Below are positions 27,723-37,642 of a DNA stretch of 64,000 nt, piece after piece. The position numbers were made by a program, and so were the translations under genes. A model generated the notes under the pieces. That model was not told where the DNA came from. It saw only the letters and a program-made list of their open reading frames with translations, and did no database searches. Position 1 is the stretch's first letter, and each line of letters opens with the position of its first letter. The DNA lies in contig CAMBQN010000015.1 of the NCBI GenBank assembly GCA_945870025.1, positions 1 to 64,000 of the forward strand. Reading direction: 5' to 3'. The DNA is from Akkermansia muciniphila. GTDB taxonomy: Bacteria; Verrucomicrobiota; Kiritimatiellia; RFP12; JAAYNR01.

Positions 27723-28445
27723 TTACTCCTCAAGCGCATAACGGCGCAGCGCATGCAGGGGGAAGCGCAGGGGACGGATGAGACGCGCGGGCAGGGTCTG
27801 CAGATCGGCGTCGATCAGGGGCAGCAGGGGATTGTCGGGGCTGTTCCCGCGGACGAGCGGAAGATAGGCGGCGCTTGCGGCCAGACGGGTTGCCGCCCGG
27901 TCGTCGGTGATGGCTTGGGGTTGGATCGTGCGGAGCGTGGTCTCGCGCAGCAGGGCGGCGAAGGCGAGCAGAAAGGCGTCGGCATGGGCGCGGGGGTCGG
28001 CGACGGGATCGATCTGGTAGAAGGTCTGGTAGTTTTGGGCGATCCTTCTGCAGACGGGGATGTCGGCGTCGGGGGTGCCGCTGAGGGCGAGCAGACGGGC
28101 CGTGTCGGTGTCGAGCCGTTCGCGCAGCGCCACGCCGCCGGTCGCCAATAGCGGCGAGGGTGTGGGTGGGGCGAAGAGAACCCAGGCACGAAGCAGGTTG
28201 GCCAGAATGATGGCGATCACGAAATGGGGCGCATAGGCGACTGCGAAGTGGCGGACATAGGTCTTGGCGTGGCGGCGATGACGGCTCAGGTCGCGGGCCG
28301 AGAGGGCGAGGCTCAGGGCCGCAGCGGCGAGCGCGGCCAGTCCGCACATCCGGCTGACAGGCTGCGCGCCCCACCAGATGATGCCGCCGGCGATGGTCAT
28401 CAAGGCCAATGCGGCGAGAAAGCGTTGTCGGAATGGGTGAATCAT
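27723..28445 (-). CDS. Hypothetical membrane-associated protein
   Basis: Two TM segments near the N-terminus; start overlaps neighbour as an operon. Confidence 0.55.
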   Translation of the reverse strand: MIHPFRQRFLAALALMTIAGGIIWWGAQPVSRMCGLAALAAAALSLALSARDLSRHRRHAKTYVRHFAVAYAPHFVIAIILANLLRAWVLFAPPTPSPLLATGGVALRERLDTDTARLLALSGTPDADIPVCRRIAQNYQTFYQIDPVADPRAHADAFLLAFAALLRETTLRTIQPQAITDDRAATRLAASAAYLPLVRGNSPDNPLLPLIDADLQTLPARLIRPLRFPLHALRRYALEE

Positions 28446-29110
28446 TAGGGTTTGTTCTTCTCCATCATATCGAGTTGCCAGAGGTGGCGCGCGGTGCGGT
28501 AGACGGTGACGAACAAACCGAAAAGCGAGGCGGCGACCGCATACGGAAGTGCGGCGGCCAGATACGTTTTGCCAAAAATAATCAGCAACACATTGACCGC
28601 GATAAAGAGCAGGCGGATCTCCGTCGGGCCGACACCCAGGTAGGAGATGGCGAATCGGTTGGTGCAGGCAAACTCCAGAAACGAATGGATCATGAAGCCG
28701 GTGAACATGACCAGCGTGAACAGGATCATCTTATGGAACGAAGCGGGAAGCAGGACCGCGTAGCCGAAGAATATCGCGCTCAAAAAAATAAAGTCGAGAA
28801 AGTGGTCGACGTAATAGCCCCATTTCTTGAGGCCGGTGTTGCGCGCGCGGCCGACGGCGCCGTCGAGCAGGTCGGTGATGTACTGGCCGATGATGCAGAG
28901 ATTAACAGCCCAGAGCCACTGGCTGGAGGTGCGGGCGAAAAGGCAGAAAAGCGGGATCAGCGCCGACCAGAGCACGGTCGTGAGGGTGAGGTGGTAGGTC
29001 TCGATCCAGAGCGGGACGCGCGGCAGGAGCGCCTGTTTGAGGCGCTCCTCGCCGACATGCAGGAGCGACGTTCCGTATTTGAGGTGGCCTTGAAATGCCA
29101 TAAATATCAA
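28445..29110 (-). CDS. CDP-alcohol phosphatidyltransferase family membrane protein
   Basis: DLLDGAVGRARNTGLKKWGYYVDHFLD matches D-x2-DG-x2-AR-x8-G-x3-D-x3-D (slightly variant spacing). Confidence 0.72.
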   Translation of the reverse strand: MIFMAFQGHLKYGTSLLHVGEERLKQALLPRVPLWIETYHLTLTTVLWSALIPLFCLFARTSSQWLWAVNLCIIGQYITDLLDGAVGRARNTGLKKWGYYVDHFLDFIFLSAIFFGYAVLLPASFHKMILFTLVMFTGFMIHSFLEFACTNRFAISYLGVGPTEIRLLFIAVNVLLIIFGKTYLAAALPYAVAASLFGLFVTVYRTARHLWQLDMMEKNKP

Positions 29111-29121
29111 ATTCTCGGGGG

Positions 29122-30048
29122 TTAAGAAGCCGGTGGATGGCCGGCTTCACGGATCAGCGGCTTGGGCTGCTGGTTGTAAACCGTGGAGTGGGGCGGCACG
29201 GAATGGATGAGCCAGACATTGCCGCCGATCGTCGAATGGTGCCCGATGACAGTTGCGCCGCCCAAGATGGTGGCGCCAGCGTAGATCACGACGTGGTCGC
29301 CCACGTCCGGGTGGCGCTTGATTCCCTTGATCGGGTTGCCCTGCTCGTCGTTGGCAAAGCTCAACGCGCCGAGCGTGACGCCCTGGTAGAGCTTGACGCG
29401 CGTGCCGATCACAGAGGTCTCGCCGATGACCACGCCCGTGCCGTGATCAATAAAGAATCCCGAGCCGATGGTCGCGCCCGGATGGATGTCGATGCCGGTG
29501 CGGGAGTGGGCGTGTTCGCTCCACACCCGCGGCAGGAGGGGAACGCCAGCCGCGTGGAGAGCGTGGGCCAGGCGGTGAACGCTCACCGCGTAGACGCCGG
29601 GGTAGCTCAGCACGATCTCCATCGTCGAGCGGGCCGCCGGGTCGCCTTCGTAGGCCGCCTGAATGTCTTCGCGCAAGGCGGCGCGGATGCCGGGCAGCGC
29701 GTCGAGCAGTTTGGCAACCACTGCGCCGGCCCGTTCCCGGCAATCGCCGCAGTTCTTGCATTTCTCGAACGCGCACTGATATTCGAAAACCCGGACAATC
29801 TGGTCGCGCAGGCTGATGGCGGTTTCGGCGAGGGTTTTGCGCAAGCCCTGTTCGCACGTGGCTTGGGTGACCGGCGCATGGCCGTGGCAACCGGGAAACA
29901 AGATGCCGATCAGATTCTCCAGCACGTCAACCACCGCCCGCTGGCTGGGGAGATTGACTTCCTTTTCGGTGTTGGACAAGGGGCAGTCGTTGCAGGGCGA
30001 CAAATCGCGCACTAGGTTGGGTAGATGATTTTCAAGCCACTTTTCCAT
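29122..30048 (-). CDS. cysE: Serine O-acetyltransferase (CysE/EpsC-like)
   Basis: GIDIHPGATIGSGFFIDHGTGVVIGETSVIGTRVKLYQGVTLGALSF; hexapeptide repeats. Confidence 0.88.
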   Translation of the reverse strand: MEKWLENHLPNLVRDLSPCNDCPLSNTEKEVNLPSQRAVVDVLENLIGILFPGCHGHAPVTQATCEQGLRKTLAETAISLRDQIVRVFEYQCAFEKCKNCGDCRERAGAVVAKLLDALPGIRAALREDIQAAYEGDPAARSTMEIVLSYPGVYAVSVHRLAHALHAAGVPLLPRVWSEHAHSRTGIDIHPGATIGSGFFIDHGTGVVIGETSVIGTRVKLYQGVTLGALSFANDEQGNPIKGIKRHPDVGDHVVIYAGATILGGATVIGHHSTIGGNVWLIHSVPPHSTVYNQQPKPLIREAGHPPAS

Positions 30049-30061
30049 GGGAGCATCCTTT

Positions 30062-31897
30062 TTAAGGGGTTTTGCAAGAGCCTTCAGTGTTGGGGGGCCG
30101 GACGATGTGGGCGATGACGCGGTCGGCGCCGAGGTTTCGGAGTCCGAGACGGCACAGCAGGCGACCGATCCAACTGCGGGAGATACCGTGGATCTTTTTC
30201 ACGGTGAGGCCATCCTGCTCGCACAAACCGAGGAAGTCGGCGAGGGTAAAGAGATGGATGTTGGGCGTGTCATACCATTCATACGGAAGGGCTTTGGCCT
30301 TGGGCATGCGGCCTTTCAGGAGGAGGCCGACGCGGACCGGAAGATAGCCGAAATTGGGAAAGGCCACCACGGCTTCGCGGGCGACGCGCAGAATCTGGTG
30401 GAGCACCTCGCGCGGGCGGAGCACGACCTGCAGGGTTTCGCCTAGGACGGCCACGTCATACGAGTCATCGGGAATCATCAGCAATCCGTCGTTGATGTCC
30501 TCGAGCAGGGCGTTGTGTCCGGCGTCGATCGTGCGAACGATGTGGCCGAGGTCGATTTCCACACCCGTGCCAGCGACCTGTCGTTCGTGTTCGAGTCGGG
30601 AGAGGAGATCGCCGTTGCCGCAGCCGAGGTCCAGCACGTGGCTGCCGGGCTGTACGAGGCCAGCGATGATCGCGTCCTCCAGTTCGTCAAACCTGTTTCC
30701 GTTGACGGTGCCGATCTCCGGCGTTCCCACCCACGGCAGGAAGGCGCGGATCACCCGCGTCAGGTCGGCGATATGCGTCAGGAAGGCGTCGTGGCCGGCC
30801 GGGGCGTCGAGATGGCAGTACGAGACCCGCTTGCGGTTGCGGATGAGCGCGGTGACCAGCTCGGCCGACTGTTCGGGCATGAAGAGCCAGTCTCCACTGA
30901 GGGCGACGATCAGCATCCGCGCCTCAACCCGGGCAAAAGCCTTTTCGAGCGAGCCGAACGCATCCTCCAAATCGTAATCGTCCATGGCCCGGGTGATGTG
31001 GAGGTACGAGTTGGCGTCGAACCGCTCCACGAACTTGGCGCCCTGGTGTTCGAGATAGCTCTCGATTTGGAAATAGGAGCGGAAGGTGCGGCGCGACTCG
31101 GCGTGAAACGCATCGTCGGCGTTCAGCCATTCGGGCCGCTTCTCGCGTCCGAACTTGGTCTCCATCAGTTGCTGCGAGAGATACGTGACGTGCGCCAGCT
31201 TGCGGGCGCTGCCCAGTCCCTGCCGTGGCGGTCCGTCGGCGCGGTCGTAGTAATCGCCGTGGCGCCAGGCGGGATCCTGGACGATCGCCTGGCGGCCGAT
31301 GATGTCGAAGGCCAGCGCCTGAGTGTTGAGGCTGGCGGCTGCGGCGATGACGATGCTTCGTCCGACAAAGTTCGGATAGCGGATCGCCCATTCCAGCGCC
31401 TGCATGCCGCCGAAGCTGCCGCCGACGACCGCCGCCAGGCCCAGGATTCCGAGCTGGTCGAGCAGCAGGCGCTGCACCGTCACGATGTCGCCGACGGTGA
31501 TCTCGGGGAACTGCGAGCCATAAGGCATCCCGGTTGCGGGATTGATGGACGCGGGGCCGGTGGTCCCCTTGCAGCCGCCGAGGATGTTGGCGCAGACGAT
31601 GTGATAGTGGCGGGTGTCGATCCCGAGTCCCGGCCCGATCATATCCTGCCACCATCCCGACGGGCGGGTTTCGCCCGGGCGCAGACCGGTGACGTGCGCA
31701 TCACCCGTGAGTGCGTGGCAGACATAAATCACATTGTCGGCTGATGAACTGAGGGTTCCGCAACGCTCGTACGTGACGTCCACTTCGGGCAAGACGCCGC
31801 CCCGTTCCAGGTGGAGTCCGCCCGGCGGCAGATTCAGCCGCAGCGTCTGCGGTTCGACGACGCCGACCGAATCAGGACTGGATGTGGCCTCGGACAT
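30062..31897 (-). CDS. metX: Homoserine O-acetyltransferase MetX fused to MetW
   Basis: MetX: VGGSFGGMQALEWAIRYPNFV, GHDAFL; MetW: RFDELEDAIIAGLVQPGSHVLDLGCGNGDLL...LPYEWYDTPNIHLFTLADF, in one uninterrupted frame. Confidence 0.9.
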   Translation of the reverse strand: MSEATSSPDSVGVVEPQTLRLNLPPGGLHLERGGVLPEVDVTYERCGTLSSSADNVIYVCHALTGDAHVTGLRPGETRPSGWWQDMIGPGLGIDTRHYHIVCANILGGCKGTTGPASINPATGMPYGSQFPEITVGDIVTVQRLLLDQLGILGLAAVVGGSFGGMQALEWAIRYPNFVGRSIVIAAAASLNTQALAFDIIGRQAIVQDPAWRHGDYYDRADGPPRQGLGSARKLAHVTYLSQQLMETKFGREKRPEWLNADDAFHAESRRTFRSYFQIESYLEHQGAKFVERFDANSYLHITRAMDDYDLEDAFGSLEKAFARVEARMLIVALSGDWLFMPEQSAELVTALIRNRKRVSYCHLDAPAGHDAFLTHIADLTRVIRAFLPWVGTPEIGTVNGNRFDELEDAIIAGLVQPGSHVLDLGCGNGDLLSRLEHERQVAGTGVEIDLGHIVRTIDAGHNALLEDINDGLLMIPDDSYDVAVLGETLQVVLRPREVLHQILRVAREAVVAFPNFGYLPVRVGLLLKGRMPKAKALPYEWYDTPNIHLFTLADFLGLCEQDGLTVKKIHGISRSWIGRLLCRLGLRNLGADRVIAHIVRPPNTEGSCKTP

Positions 31898-31965
31898 GCT
31901 GAATGTGTGCTCCCAGAGTCGTGTGTTGTTTGATCGCAACTGTAACATAAAACGGCGTGTTTGGT

Positions 31966-31994
31966 AACAGCAATTCTCAATTTGAGCGCATCCG
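31966..31994. repeat. 29-bp dispersed repeat (copy 2)
   Basis: Exact match to 6784-6812; upstream of metX-metW. Confidence 0.8.
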
Positions 31995-32182
31995 CCTGGA
32001 CCTCCTCCTGGACCAACAGGGGCTATTTTGCTGCTTGATCTCCTTGCAAGCCTGCCGGAATCCGGTATGATTATCTCATCGGTCGGGATCGTGACACGCC
32101 TGCTTGGGCTGCTTGACGAACAGGATATCTCGGACAGGTTCACGTGATAACCGTCAAAAAGGTGTTCGGCTGCAGGAGCTAT

Positions 32183-32593
32183 ATGAATAGAGTCTTGGTA
32201 ACTGTCGCTCTTCTTATCGTGTCCAACACGTTCATGACGTTCGCCTGGTACGCGCACTTGCGTGACTTGGCACACAAACCGTGGATAATCGCGGCGCTCG
32301 TGAGTTGGGTGATTGCCCTGTGCGAATACCTGTTTCAGGTTCCCGCGAATCGAATCGGATATGAGACGCTTTCCCTCCCGCAGCTCAAGATCATCCAGGA
32401 GGTCATTACCCTGACGGTCTTTGTTCCCTTCGCTATGCTTTACATGCACCAATCATGGTCATGGAACTATCTTTGGGCCGCATTGTGCTTGATGGGCGCC
32501 GTCTTCTTCATCTTCCGTGAACCCGGAAAACAGAAAGCCGAACCCGCCACGGCATCCTGCTCGGAACCCGCTGCGCGGTATCCTCAAGAGTGA
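32183..32593 (+). CDS. DMT family protein (DUF486-like)
   Basis: NTFMTFAWYAHLRDLAHKPWIIAALVSWVIALCEYLFQVPANRIGYETLSLPQLKIIQEVITL. Confidence 0.85.
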   Translation: MNRVLVTVALLIVSNTFMTFAWYAHLRDLAHKPWIIAALVSWVIALCEYLFQVPANRIGYETLSLPQLKIIQEVITLTVFVPFAMLYMHQSWSWNYLWAALCLMGAVFFIFREPGKQKAEPATASCSEPAARYPQE

Positions 32594-32719
32594 ACCGCTC
32601 ATGTACCATGAGACGGCAACACCAAAGTATCCAGAACAGCAAAATCTACACACTCAATCGGGCAGCCCCAGCCGTGCAACCGATTAGCCTCCAGCGACTG
32701 TTCCGGCGATTGGAACCGC

Positions 32720-34153
32720 TCACAGGACGGAACAGAGGCGGTAAAGCACGCCGGCGGCGACCGCCGAGCCGATGACGCCCGAGACGTTGGGTCCCATGGC
32801 GTGCATGAGCAGGTAGTTGGATGCGTCAGACTCCAGGCCGACCTTGTTGGAGACCCGCGCGGCCATCGGCACGGCCGAGACGCCGGCCGAGCCGATGAGC
32901 GGGTTGATTTTATCCTTCAGAAAGAGATTCATGAATCTGGCCATCAGCACGCCTGCGGCGGTGCCGACCGCGAATGCGAACAGGCCGAGGAGCAGAATGC
33001 CCAGCGTCTCAAGCGTCAGGAATTTTTCGGAGGCCAGCTTGGAGCCGACCGCGAGGCCGAGGAGGATCGTGACGATGTTGATCAGGCTGTTGGCCATGGT
33101 GTCTGAGAGGCGATCCACCACGCCGCACTCGCGGGCGAGGTTGCCGAGCATCAACGAGCCGACGAGTGGCGCGGCCGAGGGGATGAGCAGCGCGCACAAC
33201 AGGGTCACGATCAGCGGGAAGACCACCTTCTCGATCCGTTTGACTGGTCGCAGTTGCTTCATGATGATTGCACGGTCAGCCTTCGTGGTGCACCATTTCA
33301 TGATCGGTGGCTGGATGATCGGCACTAGGGCCATGTAGGAATAGGCGGCCACGGCAATCGCACCCAGCAGGTTGGGGGATAGCTTGGTGGTCAGCCAGAT
33401 CGCGGTCGGGCCATCGGCGCCACCGATGATGCCGATCGAGGCGGCGTCCTTGATCGAGAAATTGATCCCCGGCACGAAGTGGTTCAGCACCAGTGCGCCC
33501 AGCAGCGCGCAGAAGATGCCGAACTGGGCTGCGCCGCCCAGAAGCGATGTCTTGGGGTTGGCGATCAGCGGACCGAAGTCGGTCATCGCGCCCACGCCCA
33601 TGAAGATCAGCAGGGGAAACACCCCGGAGTTGACGCCCATATCAAAGATGTAATAAAGGAATCCGCCCGGTTCCAGCATGATCGGTATGCAGACGCCCGT
33701 CGCGCTATCGACTACCATCTTCATGACGGGCGCGGCAGTGAGACCCGCGTTGGGGATGTTGGCCAACAAACCGCCGAAGCCGATCGGCAGCAGCAGCAGC
33801 GGCTCGAATCCTTTGATGAGCGCCAGGTAAATGAGAACCAGACAGACCACGATCATCACCCCCTGGCTGACGCCATAACGCATCACGCCTGGCTTGTGAG
33901 CGGCCGAGACCTCGGCCTGATAGGTGGCGCTGTCGACGACGACTGGAACGGCTGCGGTGCGAGGCTCGGCCGCGAGGAAGCCGTAAACGCCCGTTTCCAT
34001 CCAGATGGTTTTCAGGCGGCTGCCCAGAGAGGGGATCTCCCGATGGGTCTGAACCGCGTTGGGAACCGCTGCGGAGTCGGACGGCTCGGCGCGTCCGGAC
34101 GGCGGCAGGGTCAGCGCGGCGGCGGCGATGAGAGCGGAGAGGAGCATTTTCAT
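32720..34153 (-). CDS. oadB: Na+-translocating decarboxylase beta subunit
   Basis: [53 protein letters not shown]; multi-TM. Confidence 0.9.
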   Translation of the reverse strand: MKMLLSALIAAAALTLPPSGRAEPSDSAAVPNAVQTHREIPSLGSRLKTIWMETGVYGFLAAEPRTAAVPVVVDSATYQAEVSAAHKPGVMRYGVSQGVMIVVCLVLIYLALIKGFEPLLLLPIGFGGLLANIPNAGLTAAPVMKMVVDSATGVCIPIMLEPGGFLYYIFDMGVNSGVFPLLIFMGVGAMTDFGPLIANPKTSLLGGAAQFGIFCALLGALVLNHFVPGINFSIKDAASIGIIGGADGPTAIWLTTKLSPNLLGAIAVAAYSYMALVPIIQPPIMKWCTTKADRAIIMKQLRPVKRIEKVVFPLIVTLLCALLIPSAAPLVGSLMLGNLARECGVVDRLSDTMANSLINIVTILLGLAVGSKLASEKFLTLETLGILLLGLFAFAVGTAAGVLMARFMNLFLKDKINPLIGSAGVSAVPMAARVSNKVGLESDASNYLLMHAMGPNVSGVIGSAVAAGVLYRLCSVL

Positions 34154-34193
34154 AGGTAGGCAATCACTGAAAGGGTTGCGTATTGCACGAGCC

Positions 34194-36068
34194 TCATGAG
34201 AGGCGGGCCATGAGGTCGCCGGTGTTGATCTTTTGTGCATGGTTGACGTCGATGGATGCCACGGTGCCGTCGGAAGGCGCCTTGATCGGAATCTCCATCT
34301 TCATCGCCTCCATGACCAGAATCTCCTCGCCCGCCTTGATCAATTGACCCAACTGGGCGGTGATGCGCAGAATGACGCCGGGAACCGGCGCGTGGATGTG
34401 CACAGCGGCGGCGACAGGCGCGGCCGGCGCGGCCGCGGGCTGGGCGGCGGCCGGTGTATCGGCGACGGCAGCGGGCTTGGCGGCGGCCGCAGGCTGGGCG
34501 GCGGTGGGTGTCATGGCGACGCCATCCTTGACCGAGAACGCGTAGGCTTTGCCATTGACGATCGCCTGATCGCCCGTGAACGTGATGGCATATGCTTTGC
34601 CGTCAACCGTGACGGTACAGGCGTCAGATTTGGGTGCGACAGCAACCGTTTCGACCTTCATCGGCGCATTCTTTCGTACTCCGACCGTGGCCTTGCCCTC
34701 CAGGAAGAGGATGCCCTTCTCCTGGCAGGCGGCGGCGATGAAGACGTTCTCATCGGTCAGTGGAAGTCCCTTATCGGAGAGCATCTTTTTGAAGTAGGTG
34801 AGTGCCTTCTTGGGATCAGCGTCATTGATGGCCAACACGGACTCGGTGGTGGGCGGGAGGTTGAGTTGCTCGGCGGAAATCTTGACGATCTCAGGATCGG
34901 GCGCGACGGGGGTCCGGCCGAAATAGCCAAGCACCATTTTGCCATAACCCGGGGCGATCTTCTTCCACGGCCCGTGCAGCACGTTGTTAAACGCCTGCTG
35001 GAAATAGAACTGCGAGACCGGGGTGACGGAGGTGCCGAACCCGCCGCGGCGGACCACCTCGGACATGGCCGCGATCATTTCGCCGTAGCGGCTCATGAGA
35101 TTATTGTCGCGAAGCATCTGGGTGTTGGCGGTGAGCGCGCCGCCCGGCATGGGGGACCATGGGATCAGAGGCTCGACCGCCAGCGCCTCAGGCGGGAGGA
35201 AGTAGTCCTTCATGCAGTCGCGGAAGACCCCCTCCGCTTCGCGCACCTTGTCGATATCCACGCCCAGATCGTAGTCGGTGCCGCGCAGGGCGTGCCACAT
35301 GACGATCACGTCGGGCTGGCAGGTGCCTCCCGAGACGGGGGCCAGCGAAAGATCGATCACATCGGCGCCAGCGTCGAGGGCGGCCTTGTAGGAAAGGACT
35401 CCGCATCCGGCGGTCTCATGCGTATGGTACTGAAGCTGCGTACCTGCGGGGAGGAGCTTGCGTGCACGTTTGATCGTCTCAAAGACGATGGCCGGGATGG
35501 ACGTGCCCGAGGCGTCCTTGAAGCAGACCGAATCAAACGGAATGCCGGCTTTCAAAATCTCGCGCAGCGTTTTCTCGTAGAAATCAGGATCATGGGCGCC
35601 GGTGCACCCGGGCGGCAGCGCCATCATCGTGACGACGACCTGATGCTTGAGACCCGCATCATGGATGCACTGTCCCGAATACACGAGGTTGTTGACGTCG
35701 TTCAGGGCATCGAAGTTGCGGATCGTGGTGATGCCATGCTTCTTGAAGAGTCTAGCATGCAGCGCGATCACGTCGGAAGAGGCCGAATCCAGACAGACGA
35801 TGTTCACGCCACGGGCCAGCGTCTGCAGGTTCGCATCGGGTCCGGCCACCTCACGGAAACGGTCCATCATGTGGAACGCATCTTCATTGCAATAAAAATA
35901 GGGCGATTGAAACATCGCGCCGCCGCCGGCTTCAAAATAGGTAATACCAGCCTCACGCGCCGCCTGAACAGCGGGCATGAAGTCTTCGGTCAAGACACGG
36001 GCGCCGTAAACGGATTGGAAGCCGTCACGAAAGGCGGTACACATGAAGCGGACTTGCTTTTTGGCCAC
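34194..36068 (-). CDS. oadA: Oxaloacetate decarboxylase alpha / carboxyltransferase with C-terminal biotinyl domain
   Basis: [27 protein letters not shown]; biotin site [15 protein letters not shown] start with AGAGGAG RBS. Confidence 0.9.
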   Translation of the reverse strand: MAKKQVRFMCTAFRDGFQSVYGARVLTEDFMPAVQAAREAGITYFEAGGGAMFQSPYFYCNEDAFHMMDRFREVAGPDANLQTLARGVNIVCLDSASSDVIALHARLFKKHGITTIRNFDALNDVNNLVYSGQCIHDAGLKHQVVVTMMALPPGCTGAHDPDFYEKTLREILKAGIPFDSVCFKDASGTSIPAIVFETIKRARKLLPAGTQLQYHTHETAGCGVLSYKAALDAGADVIDLSLAPVSGGTCQPDVIVMWHALRGTDYDLGVDIDKVREAEGVFRDCMKDYFLPPEALAVEPLIPWSPMPGGALTANTQMLRDNNLMSRYGEMIAAMSEVVRRGGFGTSVTPVSQFYFQQAFNNVLHGPWKKIAPGYGKMVLGYFGRTPVAPDPEIVKISAEQLNLPPTTESVLAINDADPKKALTYFKKMLSDKGLPLTDENVFIAAACQEKGILFLEGKATVGVRKNAPMKVETVAVAPKSDACTVTVDGKAYAITFTGDQAIVNGKAYAFSVKDGVAMTPTAAQPAAAAKPAAVADTPAAAQPAAAPAAPVAAAVHIHAPVPGVILRITAQLGQLIKAGEEILVMEAMKMEIPIKAPSDGTVASIDVNHAQKINTGDLMARLS

Positions 36069-36121
36069 GGGTGGAACTCCTCTTAGTGGGAATGCGGGGA
36101 TGGGGCGGGTGTTTTTGACAA

Positions 36122-36361
36122 TCAACGCCGTCGGGCCGTTGCAATGGCGACGGCGATTCTGACGGCATCATCGGTTGCGTGTGCGGTGGGCAACGGCCGA
36201 GTGGGTTTGACCAGATCGGCATCCGGCAGAAGATAGGAAAAACGCTCAAAAAATTGGGAGAGCGACATCACGCCAATCATGACCAACAAGAAGGCATAGA
36301 CGATCAGCATGCCGACCGCCAGAAGAATGAGACCTTCCCGCAATAATAATGCCTGGTCCAT
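36122..36361 (-). CDS. OadG-like small membrane subunit
   Basis: 79 aa, one TM helix, directly upstream of oadA/oadB. Confidence 0.6.
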   Translation of the reverse strand: MDQALLLREGLILLAVGMLIVYAFLLVMIGVMSLSQFFERFSYLLPDADLVKPTRPLPTAHATDDAVRIAVAIATARRR

Positions 36362-36665
36362 AACCCGCCCTTTCCACAAAAAAATAAAGCGCAAAATATA
36401 TACGAAGACGGCTGATAAGTCCACGCAATTCATTGATGTTTTTTTTTGGTTTTTTTTCCGCTTGTCGGCATTCCCCGTTTCCGCTATTATGACGCTTCCG
36501 TTTTTCACGGCTCACCGGCTGAGGAGAGCGGGATTATCACAGGCGGACAAAAAAACGGCACGGGTGTGTCGCTTACAAACTGCCTATTTTCCGTACAACA
36601 ATGCAGGCGGAAGACCGATTCCGCGCATCGACGCGTGATGCGTTTTTCGCCGCAAAGGGTTACGA

Positions 36666-37100
36666 ATGAGCACCAAGACAACCAAACCTCAAGACCCGGG
36701 CACCAACCGTCGTTGGCTCCTGGTCGATGCGGCGGACAAACCGCTCGGCCGTCTGGCCGTGGCGATTGCCAATACGTTGCGTGGCAAGAACCGGCCGGAC
36801 TTCGATCCCAGCGTGGACATCGGCGATTTTGTGATCGTCATCAACGCCGAAAAGGTCGTATTGACCGGCAAGAAGGACGACACCAAGATCTATCAGCGTT
36901 ACAGCGGCTGGCGCGGCGGGTTGAAGGAAATCCCCGCAGCGACGATGCGCGAGCGCCATCCTGACCGGATGATCACCGAGGCGGTCTGGGGCATGATGCC
37001 CAAGAACCACCTGTGCCGGGGCGTCCTGACCCGTCTGAAGGTCTATCGCGGCGAAGAGCACCCCCATGCGGCGCAAAAGCCCGAAGCGTTCAAATTCTAA
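36666..37100 (+). CDS. rplM: 50S ribosomal protein L13
   Basis: RRWLLVDAADKPLGRLAVAIANTLRGKNRPDFDPSVDIGDFVIVINAEKV. Confidence 0.96.
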   Translation: MSTKTTKPQDPGTNRRWLLVDAADKPLGRLAVAIANTLRGKNRPDFDPSVDIGDFVIVINAEKVVLTGKKDDTKIYQRYSGWRGGLKEIPAATMRERHPDRMITEAVWGMMPKNHLCRGVLTRLKVYRGEEHPHAAQKPEAFKF

Positions 37101-37128
37101 AACGGTCTGATAAGAGAGAGGTTTTGTC

Positions 37129-37521
37129 ATGGTCAAAGAAATTGCTGCCGCCACGGGACGCCGGAAGACCGCCGTCGCGCGCGTCCGCCTGATGTCCGGT
37201 GACGGAAAATGTGTTATCAACGATGTTGATTCAGTCAAATACATCCCCAGCGAGGCATTGCGTAATTACATGCTGCAGCCGTTGGTGATTACCAACATGA
37301 AGGGTAAGTTCGATCTCGCCGTCAGCGTCAAGGGCGGCGGGGTGAGCGGTCAATCAGGAGCGGTGCGCCATGCGTTGTCGCGCGCGCTGATCATGTCCGA
37401 CGCATCGCTGCGCGACGCGCTGAAGAAGGCCGGATGCCTGACTCGCGACTCGCGCATGAAAGAACGCAAGAAGCCCGGCCAGCCCGGCGCCCGCAAGCGC
37501 TTCCAGTTCTCGAAGCGTTAA
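37129..37521 (+). CDS. rpsI: 30S ribosomal protein S9
   Basis: GRRKTAVARVRL...GGGVSGQSGAVRHALSRAL...RKKPGQPGARKRFQFSKR. Confidence 0.97.
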   Translation: MVKEIAAATGRRKTAVARVRLMSGDGKCVINDVDSVKYIPSEALRNYMLQPLVITNMKGKFDLAVSVKGGGVSGQSGAVRHALSRALIMSDASLRDALKKAGCLTRDSRMKERKKPGQPGARKRFQFSKR

Positions 37522-37551
37522 AACGCGTTCCGTTTCGGCGTTTACAAGATC

Positions 37552-37592
37552 TGCGGGCACCGTCTTGCCGACGTTGCCCGCATTTTGTTTTT
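37552..37592 (+). terminator. Rho-independent terminator after rpsI
   Basis: TGCGGGCA...TGCCCGCA stem followed by TTTTGTTTTT. Confidence 0.85.
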
Positions 37593-37642
37593 AACGGTGT
37601 CCGGCCTCACACGGGAGCGTCCGGACGAGAGATTGTCACATT

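Noticed and set aside
31898-32150. SAM riboswitch upstream of metX-metW
   Set aside because: I looked for the conserved SAM-I/SAM-II core on the minus strand and could not recognise it; a covariance model scan would be needed.
34233-36086. 617-aa plus-strand ORF antisense to oadA
   Set aside because: Shadow frame; oadA on the minus strand has biotin and carboxyltransferase motifs.
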